DNA from: Candidatus Bathyarchaeota archaeon
GTDB lineage: Archaea > Thermoproteota > Bathyarchaeia > Bathyarchaeales > Bathycorpusculaceae
Direction of reading: 5' to 3'
Length of the DNA stretch: 64,000 bases
NCBI GenBank assembly: GCA_026014545.1
Contig: JAOZIH010000002.1
Location: 98,775 to 162,774, forward strand
The notes under the pieces were generated by a model. That model was not told the origin of the DNA, made no database searches, and saw only the letters and a list, made by a program, of their open reading frames with translations. A program made the position numbers and the translations under genes. This document shows, piece by piece, positions 54,441 to 63,092 of this stretch (its first letter is position 1; every line of letters starts with the position of its first letter).

Positions 54441-55481
54441 ATGCCAAAGGTAATTGAGTGGATAGGCGCAAGAGAAAACGACATAGTCTGGAGATACCCG
54501 AATGAAGAGATCGCATGGGGCGACAACCTTATTGTCCACGAATACGAAGCGGCAGTTTTCTTCAGAGACGGAAAGGCCTATGACGTATTTAGAGCAGGCC
54601 GCCATGTCTTGTCTACGGCGAATTTGCCGCTGCTGACAAAGATTTTCTCCAAGCTCGCTGGCTTCGACAAAGTCCCGTTCAGGGCGACTATCATCTTTAT
54701 TTCGCTGAAGCAGTTCCAAGGAAAATTCGGCGCACAAGGACAAACGAAAGAGCTTGCGCCACTGAAGTTCTTCGGAGGCTTCTGGTTCAGGGTTGAGGAG
54801 CCAAACCTATTCGTTAACGAAGTTGTAGGCAGCCAAGGCGCATACACAACCGATAGCCTGCAAAGCTTCCTGAGAGGATACCTTAACGAGCGGCTCATCG
54901 ACACCTTAAGCCAATACTCGCTTGCAGAAGTTTACGGCAAACTAGACGAAACAAGCTTGCTGGCAAAAAACGCGCTCTTTGATGCCTTCTCAAGAATCGG
55001 GCTTGAACTGATAGACGTAAAGTTTGAGGGAATAGATACAACGCCTGAATGGCGAGACAGACTATTCTACATAAAAACCGGAGTAAGCGGAACAGAAGTT
55101 CTCAGAATGGAAACCGTTCAGAAATCAAGCGAAAGCCTCTCGAAAAGTTCAGGCGCAGCAGTAGGCGCCGGCGCAGTTATACTGCCGCAAGTGTTTCAGC
55201 AGCCGCCAGCAGGCCAAACCCAAGTGATGGTGCTATGCCCAAAATGTGGATTCCAAAATCCGCAGACAAACAAATTCTGCGGCAACTGCGGCACACTACT
55301 GCAGACACAACAAGCGCTGGGTGGAGTAAACTGTCCGAAATGCGGAGCAGCAAACGTTGCAGGAGCCAAGTTCTGTTCAAACTGCGGAGCGCCCCTTCAA
55401 GCTACGGTCAAGTGCCCGAAATGCGGAGCTGAAAACCAGGCAGGAGCCAAATTCTGCTCTAACTGTGGAGCCAAACTATAA
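54441..55481 (+). CDS. SPFH (YdjI-like) protein with three C-terminal zinc ribbons
   Basis: A 346-residue SPFH/band 7 protein. The N-terminal IVWRYPNEEIAWGDNLIVHEYEAAVFF and FRAGRHVLSTANLPLL are hallmarks of the YdjI or virion-core-like SPFH branch. The assembly helix region covers about residues 120-200. The C-terminus has a short Gly/Ala linker and three zinc ribbons (CPKCGFQNPQTNKFCGNCG, CPKCGAANVAGAKFCSNCG, CPKCGAENQAGAKFCSNCG). It probably forms a membrane-associated oligomer that recruits the other operon products. Confidence 0.85.
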   Translation: MPKVIEWIGARENDIVWRYPNEEIAWGDNLIVHEYEAAVFFRDGKAYDVFRAGRHVLSTANLPLLTKIFSKLAGFDKVPFRATIIFISLKQFQGKFGAQGQTKELAPLKFFGGFWFRVEEPNLFVNEVVGSQGAYTTDSLQSFLRGYLNERLIDTLSQYSLAEVYGKLDETSLLAKNALFDAFSRIGLELIDVKFEGIDTTPEWRDRLFYIKTGVSGTEVLRMETVQKSSESLSKSSGAAVGAGAVILPQVFQQPPAGQTQVMVLCPKCGFQNPQTNKFCGNCGTLLQTQQALGGVNCPKCGAANVAGAKFCSNCGAPLQATVKCPKCGAENQAGAKFCSNCGAKL

Positions 55482-55616
55482 TCATCCTTTTCATTCTTTA
55501 ATTTTCTGCAGCGTTTTCCAGATACTAGCGCCGGCTTAAAGTGCACTTTAAGCATGTTGACGTAGCATTATTGGCTGTTCTTTTTGTAACGTTTTTATTT
55601 CAATTTTGTTTATGCT

Positions 55617-57242
55617 ATGGCAGAGTTAGGATCTAAAATGAGTAAAGAAACAATCGGCCGCGGAACTTGGTACGACAAGATGGCTCAGAAGATAATTAGC
55701 CGAGAGCAGAAACTGGGCAGAAGCCTAAGCAAGATCCGCACGGAGATGGGCCTCGGCGCTTCAGGGTTTCCACATATAGGCAGCCTCGGCGATGCAGCAA
55801 GGTCTTACGCTGTGACGCTGGCTTTACGGGAGATGGGTTACAATTCTGAGCTTGTAGCCTTCTGCGATGACAAAGATGGACTGCGCAAGGTTCCCGCTGG
55901 ACTGCCAAAATCTTTAGAGAAGTACTTGGGCTTTCCAGTTTCCAGCATCCCCGACCCGTTTGGCTGCCATGAAAGCTACGGCAAGCACATGAGTTCGCTT
56001 CTCCTTGACGCATTGGACAAATGCGGTATTGAATACACGTACATGTCTGCTAAAGAAGCCTATGAGAAAGGTTTGCTGCTTGAGGAGATTAGAACTATAC
56101 TTTTGAACGCCAAAAAAGTCGGAGAAATCGTTAAGGAAGAAGTAGGGCAGGAGCGGTATACTGAGGTTTTGCCGTTCTTTCCTGTCTGCGAGAAATGCGG
56201 CCGCATCTACACCACAAAAGCCCTAGAGTTCCTTCCAGCAACAGACAAAGTGCTTTATGTCTGCGAGGGCTTGGAAATCAAAGGCAAATGGATTGAAGGC
56301 TGTGGACATAAAGGAGAAGTAGACATACGCCGTGGCGAGGGGAAACTAAGCTGGAAGGGCGAGTTCGCTGCGCGCTGGCGTGCCTTGGACATAAGGTTTG
56401 AAGCCTACGGGAAAGACATCGCGGATTCAGTTCGCATAAACGACCGCATAAGCCGCGAAATCCTCTGTTTCGAGCCGCCCTCACACGCGAAATACGAAAT
56501 GTTCCTAGACAAAAGCGGGCGGAAAATTAGCAAGTCTGCGGGTAACGTTTTCACTCCGCAAGTGTGGTTCAGTTATGGTTCGCCACAATCGCTGCTTCTG
56601 CTTATGCTGAAGCGCTTCGTGGGAACCCGTACACTTGATGTTTCAGACATCCCCGCTTACATGAACGAGTTGGACAATCTGGAGGATATTTACTTCGGCA
56701 AAAAACCCATCAAAGACCCGAAGGAGCTGACGAAGCTCCGCGGCTTATACGAGTACTGCTGGGTTATGAAACCGCCTGCCAAACCAAGCGTGCACGTGCC
56801 GTATAATTTGCTGACGTTTCTGGTTAAAATGGCGCCCAAAGAGCGCCTAACCGAATTCGTTGCAGAAAAGCTTCAGAGTTACGGCTACCTACAGAAAAAC
56901 CAGCCCATTGACGCGGAGTTAGCGCGACGAATCGAGTACGCCGTCAACTGGACTAGAGACTTTGAAGAAATCCGAGAGACTGCTGTGAGCCTCAAAAGTG
57001 AAGAGCAAAACGCGCTTGCCACACTGCTTAAAGCGCTGGAAACCGAAGATGACCCTGACAAGATTCAGAACGCAATTTTCAACGCTGCAAAAAGCAGCGG
57101 TTTAAAGCCCAGCGACTTCTTCAAAACGCTCTACATGATCCTGCTGGGGACGCCGCAGGGCCCGCGACTTGGCCCGTACATACTTGCAATGGGAAAACAG
57201 AACGTTATCTCAGCGTTGCAGCGAGCATTAAACACGAAATAA
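55617..57242 (+). CDS. lysK: Class I lysyl-tRNA synthetase
   Basis: Archaeal class I LysRS, 541 residues. It has the HIGH motif as FPHIGS (51-56) and the KMSKS motif as KISKSAGN. The lysine-binding FCDDKDGLRKVP is present. A zinc-binding CEKCGRIYTT with CEGL and GCGHKGE sits between. The C-terminal helical domain binds the anticodon. Class I LysRS is typical of many archaea. ATG 55617 is used; ATG 55638 is an alternative. Confidence 0.96.
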   Translation: MAELGSKMSKETIGRGTWYDKMAQKIISREQKLGRSLSKIRTEMGLGASGFPHIGSLGDAARSYAVTLALREMGYNSELVAFCDDKDGLRKVPAGLPKSLEKYLGFPVSSIPDPFGCHESYGKHMSSLLLDALDKCGIEYTYMSAKEAYEKGLLLEEIRTILLNAKKVGEIVKEEVGQERYTEVLPFFPVCEKCGRIYTTKALEFLPATDKVLYVCEGLEIKGKWIEGCGHKGEVDIRRGEGKLSWKGEFAARWRALDIRFEAYGKDIADSVRINDRISREILCFEPPSHAKYEMFLDKSGRKISKSAGNVFTPQVWFSYGSPQSLLLLMLKRFVGTRTLDVSDIPAYMNELDNLEDIYFGKKPIKDPKELTKLRGLYEYCWVMKPPAKPSVHVPYNLLTFLVKMAPKERLTEFVAEKLQSYGYLQKNQPIDAELARRIEYAVNWTRDFEEIRETAVSLKSEEQNALATLLKALETEDDPDKIQNAIFNAAKSSGLKPSDFFKTLYMILLGTPQGPRLGPYILAMGKQNVISALQRALNTK

Positions 57243-57319
57243 CAAGCGCAACAAGCCACCCCTTTTTTAAGTTAGAAGTGTTATGCAACATGGTTTTGCA
57301 GCTGGCTGTTTGCTTAGCA

Positions 57320-57328
57320 TTTATATTA
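57320..57328 (+). promoter_or_regulatory. TATA box for tRNA-Arg
   Basis: TTTATATTA lies 27 to 35 bases before the mature 5' end of tRNA-Arg, a typical spacing for an archaeal tRNA promoter. Confidence 0.6.
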
Positions 57329-57355
57329 CACGAGTAATGTAAATCTCGACGGGGC

Positions 57356-57434
57356 GGGCCCGTAGTCTAGTACGGATTATGACACTGGCCTGCGGAGCCG
57401 GAGGTCCTGGGTTCAAATCCCAGCGGGCCCGCCA
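57356..57434 (+). tRNA. tRNA-Arg (GCG)
   Basis: The acceptor GGGCCCG pairs with CGGGCCC. The anticodon stem CTGGC/GCCGG holds loop CTGCGGA, anticodon GCG. The T-arm CTGGG TTCAAAT CCCAG is complete. The discriminator is G and CCA is encoded (57432-57434). A degenerate copy of its last 35 bases lies at 57975-58009, which suggests it served as an integration site. Confidence 0.97.
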
Positions 57435-57519
57435 TAACCTGCGCAAAAGTGATTATTCGCGGATATTTGCGAAAAGGTTTTAGTCCTCTTAGCCATCTAC
57501 TTTATCATTGTGATGTTGA

Positions 57520-57735
57520 ATGAAATTTGGTGTAATTGTTGAAAAGGACGAGGATGGCTATTTTGTTGCTTCAGTTCCAGAGTTACTAGGCTGCCATACC
57601 CAAGCCAAAACTCTTGACGAGGTAATGAAGCGAATCAAAGAAGCCATCCAAGCCTGGCTGGAAGCCGAAAGGCCAAAAAGCCATGGGCGCACGGAGCTGG
57701 TTGGGGTTCAGTTCAAAGAGGCCCAAGCTGAATGA
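57520..57735 (+). CDS. hicB: HicB-like antitoxin
   Basis: A 71-residue HicB domain: KFGVIVEKDEDGYFVASVPELLGCHTQAKTLDEV, then IKEAIQAWLEAE. It has the partial RNase-H-like fold of HicB antitoxins and lacks an obvious C-terminal DNA-binding domain. It overlaps the start of the damaged hicA gene. The frame is intact. Confidence 0.85.
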   Translation: MKFGVIVEKDEDGYFVASVPELLGCHTQAKTLDEVMKRIKEAIQAWLEAERPKSHGRTELVGVQFKEAQAE

Positions 57736-57948
57736 GCCTAAAGCCGCCGCCAGCAAAAAGGTGATTAAGACTCTTTCTAAAATAGGATTTAGAATTGTTA
57801 GAAAGCATGGCAGCCATGTTGTTTTAAAGCATTCTGATGGTAGAATCATTGTAGTTCCCGTGCATGCCGGTGAAGAAATAGGTTCAGGTTTACTGAGCAA
57901 GATACTGTCCTCTCAAAAGAGGAATTCCTAAAGTTACTTAAGAACTAA
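57732..57948 (+). pseudogene. hicA: HicA-like toxin gene with two frameshifts
   Basis: The natural HicA start overlaps the hicB stop (ATGA at 57732) and reads MSLKPPPA before a frameshift in a run of five A at about 57753-57757. The next frame carries KKVIKTLSKIGFRIVRKHGS and HSDGRIIVVPVH with the catalytic His of HicA. A second shift near 57905-57910 moves into LSKEEFLKLLKN, the usual HicA end, stopping at 57946-57948. Each shift equals one missing base. The toxin is either dead or mis-assembled. Confidence 0.65.
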
Positions 57949-57974
57949 CTGAATAGCGCAAAAGTAGCCTAAAA

Positions 57975-58009
57975 GGAGATTGTAGGTTCAGATTCCAGCG
58001 GATCCGCCA
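57975..58009 (+). other. Degenerate tRNA-Arg 3'-end copy (possible att scar)
   Basis: These 35 bases match the 3' end of tRNA-Arg (57400-57434) at 27 positions without gaps, including GGTTCA, CCAGCGG and CCGCCA. Seven of the eight differences are transitions. There is no 5' half of a tRNA. Directly repeated tRNA ends mark sites of integrase-mediated insertion; here about 540 bases with hicBA lie between. Confidence 0.65.
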
Positions 58010-59287
58010 TTAAAGTTTCTCGTTTGGTGTGATGTCCATCATCATTAGGCCTGAAGCTGGTTTGGGATGGAAGTTTGTTGATTTTTCTGGTAGGCGCCTT
58101 CCGTTTTGGGCTATGTGCCAGACTGTTTCAGGCTTTATGGGATTGAGGATGAAGGCGATGTTGGCTTGTCCGCTGTCGACCTTTTCCAGGGCGTTTCGGG
58201 TTGTTTCTGCGTAGGTTATGTTTTCGTCCATTTTTAGCGCGGTGATTTTCATTATTTGCTTGAAGATTATGTCGTGTAATATTGCCACGTCGGCGAGGCA
58301 TGCTTTATCGGCGCAATCTGCGTTGGCGAGGGTGGCGGCTGCGTTTTCGTCTTTCAGGATGAGGCCGTGGGCTTTTGCGCCGTCATAGATGGCGATGGCG
58401 TGTTCGCTGTTGTGGGTTGCCAAAAAGTTTTCTATGGCGGCGGCTGTCGGCTGGATTTCTGTAATTGCGAAGTAGCGCTTGAGCGCTGTTAGTGTGCTGC
58501 TGGTTAGCTCGAGTTTTCTTAGCAACCTATGCGTGGGCAGGATGATGAGGCCTTGGTCTTGGACGGGGACGATGTAGGCCATGTGGAAGTTGAAGGCGGC
58601 GTTGTCGGTCCATGGGCCGTGTTTGCGGATTTCGTCTCTGTATGCGATGGCGCTTTCGTATCTGTGATGCCCGTCGGTGATTACTAGTTTCTTGTTTTCC
58701 ATGGTTTTCCGCAGAAATTCAAGGCTTTTTGCGTCGGCTATTTTCCATATCGTGTGGGTTACGCCGAGGTGGTCTTTCACTTCGATGGTGGGCGTGGTTT
58801 TTGTTGCTTCAGCGAAAAAGTTGGTGGTGACGTTTTCTGGGTCTGAGTATATGAGGAAGATGGGTTCGAGGTTTTTTTGGACGGCGCGGAGCATGTTTAG
58901 CCTGTCGGTTTTGGGCTCGTGGTATGTGATTTCGTGTGGGAACACGGTTTTTTCTTCGTATGGGTATAGGCGCAGTGCGGCTATTAGGCCTGTGCGGGTT
59001 AGGCGTTTTCCTGCGAAAGTGAAGGTTTGTCGGGCTATGTAGAATGCGGGTTCTGGGTCTTTTGCGAGTATGCCGTTGTTTAGCCAGTTTTGGATGCGTT
59101 CTCGCGCTGCCGTGTACTTGTTTTCTTCTATTGGCAGGATTAGGCGGCAGTAGTTGTAGGGTGATTTCGCGTAGTACTCGCGTTGCATTGCGGCGTCGAT
59201 TTTGTCGTAGGGTTGGGTTATGAGGTCTTGGAGGGCGCCTGCTTTGCTGGTGTAGGTTATGGCTTTGAAGGGGCGTATGTCAACCAA
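58010..59287 (-). CDS. DUF1015 family protein in a serine-biosynthesis operon
   Basis: A 425-residue DUF1015 protein. Key segments are LITQPYDKIDAAMQREYYAKSPYNYCRL near the N-terminus and LVITDGHHRYESAIAYRDE near residue 200. The DGHHR motif is also the core of ParB-fold serine kinases such as SerK. It follows serA after seven bases, starting with TTG 59287. Genome context in other microbes also links DUF1015 to serA. A role in serine or phosphoserine metabolism is likely but inferred. Confidence 0.85.
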   Translation of the reverse strand: MVDIRPFKAITYTSKAGALQDLITQPYDKIDAAMQREYYAKSPYNYCRLILPIEENKYTAARERIQNWLNNGILAKDPEPAFYIARQTFTFAGKRLTRTGLIAALRLYPYEEKTVFPHEITYHEPKTDRLNMLRAVQKNLEPIFLIYSDPENVTTNFFAEATKTTPTIEVKDHLGVTHTIWKIADAKSLEFLRKTMENKKLVITDGHHRYESAIAYRDEIRKHGPWTDNAAFNFHMAYIVPVQDQGLIILPTHRLLRKLELTSSTLTALKRYFAITEIQPTAAAIENFLATHNSEHAIAIYDGAKAHGLILKDENAAATLANADCADKACLADVAILHDIIFKQIMKITALKMDENITYAETTRNALEKVDSGQANIAFILNPIKPETVWHIAQNGRRLPEKSTNFHPKPASGLMMMDITPNEKL

Positions 59288-59294
59288 AGGAGGG

Positions 59295-60197
59295 TCAGCT
59301 CTTGGGTTTTTCTAGCATTTCGATTATTTTTTGGGCTATTTGTATGCTTGCTTTTAGTTGTGCTTCATGAGTTTGAGCGCCTATGTGAGGAGTGGCGATT
59401 ACGTTTTTTAGTGTGAGTAGTTTGCTGTTTTTTGGTGGTTCTTCTTCGAAGACGTCTATGGCGGCGGCTTTCACTTTGCCTGAGATGAGGGCTTGGTAGA
59501 GTGCTTCTTGGTCGACTACTCCGCCGCGTGAGCAGTCGATTAGCATTACGCCGTCTTTCATCATGTTGAATTCTCGTGTGGAGATCATGTGCCTCGTGCG
59601 TGGCGTTAGCGGCACGTGGATGGTTATGAAGTCTGCTTGTGGAAGCATCTCCTCTAGAGGCACGAAGCGGTCGAGGGCGCATTCTTCTACTGGGAGCACT
59701 TTCATGCCAAGGGCGATGGCTAGGCGTTCGACTGTTTTGCCTATGTAGCCGCAGCCAATTATGCCGAGGGTTTTTCCGTTGAGTTCTGTGCCCATGAGTT
59801 CTTCTTTTATCCATTTTCCTTGTCGAAGCGATGTTGTGCCTTCGACTATGCCTCTTGCGAGGGCGATCATGTGGCCGATGGTTAGTTCGGCGACGCTTAT
59901 GTAGGATACGTGTGGCGTGTTTACCACGGTGATGCCTAGTTCTTGGGCTTTTGCTGTGTCGATGTTGTCTATGCCTTCGCCTGCTCTGCCTATGACGCGG
60001 AGTTTTTTCGCGTTGGCTAGGAGCTCTGCGGTGACTCGTGTTGCGGAGCGGACGATTAGAGCGTCGTATTCGCCTATTATATTGGGCAGTTGGGTTTTTG
60101 GCATGTCCCAGGCTTTTGTGACTTGGTAGCCTTTCTTTTCTAGTAGTTTGATGCCTTCGTCTGCGATTTTGTCGCAGATTAGGATTTTGAAGGTCAA
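59295..60197 (-). CDS. serA: D-3-phosphoglycerate dehydrogenase, short form
   Basis: SerA oxidises 3-phosphoglycerate, the first step of serine synthesis. The 300-residue protein starts LTFKILICDKIADEGIKLL at TTG 60197, which overlaps the aminotransferase stop as TTGA. Motifs are NAKKLRVIGRAGEGIDNID, the NAD site GIIGCGYIGKTVE, and the catalytic Arg in IDCSRGGVVDQEAL. Catalytic His is in ATPHIGAQTHEAQ. It ends there without an ACT domain, so feedback control by serine is not expected. An open frame continues upstream to 60449 but is the shadow of the aminotransferase. Confidence 0.93.
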   Translation of the reverse strand: MTFKILICDKIADEGIKLLEKKGYQVTKAWDMPKTQLPNIIGEYDALIVRSATRVTAELLANAKKLRVIGRAGEGIDNIDTAKAQELGITVVNTPHVSYISVAELTIGHMIALARGIVEGTTSLRQGKWIKEELMGTELNGKTLGIIGCGYIGKTVERLAIALGMKVLPVEECALDRFVPLEEMLPQADFITIHVPLTPRTRHMISTREFNMMKDGVMLIDCSRGGVVDQEALYQALISGKVKAAAIDVFEEEPPKNSKLLTLKNVIATPHIGAQTHEAQLKASIQIAQKIIEMLEKPKS

Positions 60198-61273
60198 TTT
60201 TTCAGCTCCCAGATTTCTTCGATTAGTTTGAGGACTTTTTTGATGCCTGATAGGCGCCATTCGCCCATGTGGCCGATGCGGAAGGTTTTTTCGGCTAGTT
60301 TGCCGTAGCCGTTTGAGATTATGTAGCCTTTTTCTGCGAGTTTGGTTTTGAGGTCTTGTACGCTTTTTCCGGTGGTGTTTTTGATGCAGGTTACGGTTAT
60401 TGATTCGTATCCTGGTTCTGGGAACAGGGCGAAGTGCTTTTTGGCCCATTTTTGTGTGTACGTGGCCATTTGTTTGTGGCGTTGGTAGATGTGCTCGTAT
60501 GTTTCTTCGAGCATGAGGTCCAGGCGCTTATTCAGCGCGTAGAGAAGCGAGATGTTTGGTGTGAAGGGTGTCTGGTGCTTCTTTTCGTATTCGAATATTT
60601 CTGCGAGGTCGGTGTAGCTGCCGCGGTTGGGGACTTGTTTGGCGCGTTCTATGGCGCGGTCGGTGACGAGGCTTACGGTTAGGCCTGGCGGCAGTGCGAA
60701 GCATTTTTGTGTTGAGGCGAAGATGATGTCGCAGCCTATTTCTTTTGGTAGCGTCTTGTCGCCTGCCATGGCTGAGACGCTGTCTATGGCGAGTATGACG
60801 TCTGGGTAGTCTCTGCGGATTAGTTTGCCTATTTCGTGGATTGGATTGCGTACGCCTGTGGATGATTCGTTGTGGCATACGGTTACGGTGTCGTATTCGC
60901 CTGTTTCGAGTTTTTCGGCTATCATTTCGGGTTTTATGGCTTTGCCCCATTCTACTTCGATGATGTCGGTTTTTTTGCCGCAGGCTTGCAGGGTTTTGGC
61001 GAATCTTTCGGCGAAGGCGCCGTTGACGCATGCGAGGGCTTTTTCTTTTACGATGCTTCTGCCGACGATGTCGAACCAGAGGGTGGCTGATGAGGTGGTT
61101 ACGGTTGGTTTGCAGTCGGCGGGGAGTTCGAAGAATCTGGTGAGTTTTTCGGTTATTTGGCCGTAGAGTTCGGAGAAGGCTTTTTCTCTGTGGCCTATGA
61201 GCGGGCGGGTTTGCTCGCGGAGTATTCTTGGGCTTACTTCTGTGGGCCCAGGAATTAGGAGTTTTTTGTGCAT
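60194..61273 (-). CDS. Class V aminotransferase (serine pathway)
   Basis: A 359-residue PLP enzyme of the alanine-glyoxylate/serine-pyruvate aminotransferase group. It has LLIPGPTEVSPRILREQTRPLIGHR, CHNESSTGVRNPIHEIGKL, LAIDSVSAMAG and the PLP lysine in FASTQKCFALPPG. Next to serA it most likely makes phosphoserine from phosphohydroxypyruvate, as reported for similar archaeal SerC substitutes. The ATG at 61273 is clear. The first gene of a three-gene leftward operon. Confidence 0.88.
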   Translation of the reverse strand: MHKKLLIPGPTEVSPRILREQTRPLIGHREKAFSELYGQITEKLTRFFELPADCKPTVTTSSATLWFDIVGRSIVKEKALACVNGAFAERFAKTLQACGKKTDIIEVEWGKAIKPEMIAEKLETGEYDTVTVCHNESSTGVRNPIHEIGKLIRRDYPDVILAIDSVSAMAGDKTLPKEIGCDIIFASTQKCFALPPGLTVSLVTDRAIERAKQVPNRGSYTDLAEIFEYEKKHQTPFTPNISLLYALNKRLDLMLEETYEHIYQRHKQMATYTQKWAKKHFALFPEPGYESITVTCIKNTTGKSVQDLKTKLAEKGYIISNGYGKLAEKTFRIGHMGEWRLSGIKKVLKLIEEIWELKN

Positions 61274-61541
61274 TTCTCTTTTTTCTCCCTTTCTGGCAAG
61301 TTCTATTGTTTGCTGATATGGGTGGTTTATGAAGTTAAAATTGTTGAGAGGGATTAAAGGTTAACTGTGGCTGGTTGGTTGTTTTGTGGTTTGTTATGTG
61401 CTTTCGCTGGGCTGATGTTTTGTGCTTTTTTAGAATTTAATTTGATTATGGAATTATATTTTCTATATTTTTGTTCTGAATGATAAATTCTATCGGATTT
61501 AAATATTGCATTCTCAGAGTGTTTGGGTAGGGCGGGTTGCC

Positions 61542-61754
61542 GTGTCCAAGTTAGAGGTTATGCTCGAGTTGCTTGCTGACGGCGCATGGCATGAGATTGT
61601 GGAGTTGCAACAGAGGCTTGGGTTGGATGCGTACACCGTGGAGGAGGTTATGGCGTTTCTGTGTGAATATTCTTTTGTGCAGGTTGATAAGGAGCGTGGG
61701 CTGGTTAGGGTTAATCCTGATTTTAAAAAATTGCTTTTTGAAATGGTTCCTTAA
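61542..61754 (+). CDS. Small winged-helix protein
   Basis: A 70-residue winged-helix protein from GTG 61542: SKLEVMLELLADGAWHEIVELQQRLGLDAYTVEEVMAFL, then FVQVDKERGLVRVNPDFKKLL. A TATA-like ATTTAAATATT lies about 40 bases upstream. It is on the opposite strand from its neighbours. It may regulate the pilin/Roadblock cluster or the serine operon. Confidence 0.6.
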   Translation: MSKLEVMLELLADGAWHEIVELQQRLGLDAYTVEEVMAFLCEYSFVQVDKERGLVRVNPDFKKLLFEMVP

Positions 61755-61777
61755 AAAACGTGCTATTTTTTTATAGT

Positions 61778-62191
61778 TTAAAGTGGGATTCTTTTTTGGA
61801 TGTCGTTGTGGTCGGTTTTTGGTTCCATGTATATGGCGATTTTGATTTCGTTTTTGTTTATGCATAGTAGCTTGGCGTCTGCGGCGTCTATTATTGTGGT
61901 TTCGACTTCGCCTAGTTGGAATTGCTCAGCGATTTGTTGGCTGGACTCAAGCGCTTGCGACGAGAGGATTGCATATTGGACGAGTCTTGCGGGTTCTTGT
62001 AGGTCTATTGTTGCGGCTGTAGTGTTTCGTAGTATGTAGCCTATTATGCCTTTGGTTTTGCGGATTTCTGCTAGTGCCTTGCTGAGTTTTGTGTAGGTTT
62101 CTTCTTCGTTTAGGGTTGCTGCTTCTTCGATGATTACTGGCGTGTTGGTTTCGTGTATGCTTCGCTTTTTTCTTGCTGCTTGTTTTTCCAT
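61778..62191 (-). CDS. Roadblock/LC7-domain protein, short
   Basis: A 137-residue protein. After a basic N-terminal tail (RKKRSIHETN) comes a Roadblock/LC7 fold: YTKLSKALAEIRKTKGIIGYILRN, PARLVQYAILSSQALESSQQIAEQF and AKLLCINKNEIKIAIYMEP. Roadblock proteins bind small GTPases or ATPases, as MglB does for MglA. It starts one base after the longer Roadblock gene ends, so they are co-transcribed. No GTPase gene is in the window. Confidence 0.75.
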   Translation of the reverse strand: MEKQAARKKRSIHETNTPVIIEEAATLNEEETYTKLSKALAEIRKTKGIIGYILRNTTAATIDLQEPARLVQYAILSSQALESSQQIAEQFQLGEVETTIIDAADAKLLCINKNEIKIAIYMEPKTDHNDIQKRIPL

Positions 62192-62192
62192 T

Positions 62193-63059
62193 TTATTCGA
62201 CCACCGGTTTTACCATGACTAGGTCGCCTTGTGTGGCTTCTAGTTCGATTTGAATTTTTTCTGGGATTTTGATTATGCCTTTGCCTTCTTGTTTGGAGTC
62301 TTTGATTGGTTTGAATTTGCAGCGGGTTGTTTTTCCGTTTAGCGCTTCGATGTGGACTTCTTTGATTGTGCCTTCGCCGTAGAGTTCGTTCCAGTCTTCT
62401 ATGAGGGATTTGTCGATTTGCACGGTGTCTGCGCGTACGAGTAGCCCGCTGAGGTTTTCGACGATTAGCTGGGTTACTGGCGGCTTTGGTGTGCTGCCTT
62501 CGTCTTCTTCGTCTTCGGCTGCTTCTTCCTCTTTGGGAGTTTCAGGCTCTTTGGCGGTTTCTTCGCTTGTTTCGGCTTCTTCTGTTTGTTCGGCTTCTTG
62601 GGCTTGTTCCGCTTCTTCTATGGTGGTTTCTTTTATGGGTTCAAGTTCAACGGTTAGGGCTTCCTGTTGTGCTGGTGCGATGTTGTCGATTAGTTTGATT
62701 ACTATTGGGATTATGGTGCGTGTTAGTGTGTTGATGTATTTTTCGTCTGCTGCTTTTGTGAGGACGGCTGCCATTTGGAAGTCGTTTACGCGGGTGATGT
62801 TTATTTTGCCGTTGGCGGCTTGTATGGTGATGGCGTTTACGCCGCCGATTGAGTCGGCTCTTTCGGTTAGGGCGTGGAAGGCGTTTAGGGTGTTGTTTGC
62901 GTCTTCTTGGCTTGTGTTGTCTGTTTTGGCGAGAAGCGTGTTATCTTTAAAAATTAGGGCGTGTGTAATGTCTGGGCAGGCGTTTTGTAGCTCCGCTAGC
63001 GTGTTCTGGAGTGCGATGGTGTAGGCGTTGTTGTTCACGGTTTCTTCAGGCTCCTGCAT
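62193..63059 (-). CDS. Roadblock/LC7 protein with acidic linker and C-terminal beta domain
   Basis: A 288-residue protein. Residues 10-125 form a Roadblock/LC7 domain (LAELQNACPDITHALIFKDNTLLAK, AITIQAANGKINITRV, MAAVLTKAADEKYINTLTR). A very acidic Glu-rich linker follows (about 145-195, with EEAEQAQEAEQTEEAE). The C-terminal domain (LIVENLSGLLVRADTVQIDKS to the end) is beta-rich and ends GIIKIPEKIQIEL then GDLVMVKPV, which resembles AbrB-like or PRC-like barrels. It may link a regulatory surface to a partner. Confidence 0.72.
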   Translation of the reverse strand: MQEPEETVNNNAYTIALQNTLAELQNACPDITHALIFKDNTLLAKTDNTSQEDANNTLNAFHALTERADSIGGVNAITIQAANGKINITRVNDFQMAAVLTKAADEKYINTLTRTIIPIVIKLIDNIAPAQQEALTVELEPIKETTIEEAEQAQEAEQTEEAETSEETAKEPETPKEEEAAEDEEDEGSTPKPPVTQLIVENLSGLLVRADTVQIDKSLIEDWNELYGEGTIKEVHIEALNGKTTRCKFKPIKDSKQEGKGIIKIPEKIQIELEATQGDLVMVKPVVE

Positions 63060-63092
63060 GGTTGTTTTTGGCTGTGTTTGCGCGGCGGCTGC

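Noticed and set aside
60198..60449. N-terminal extension of SerA
   Set aside because: The Arg/His-rich stretch is the aminotransferase gene read in another frame; SerA proper begins at TTG 60197.
62401..63024. 207-codon plus-strand ORF
   Set aside because: It is a Ser/Ala/Val-rich shadow of the Roadblock gene, made by the skewed base composition.
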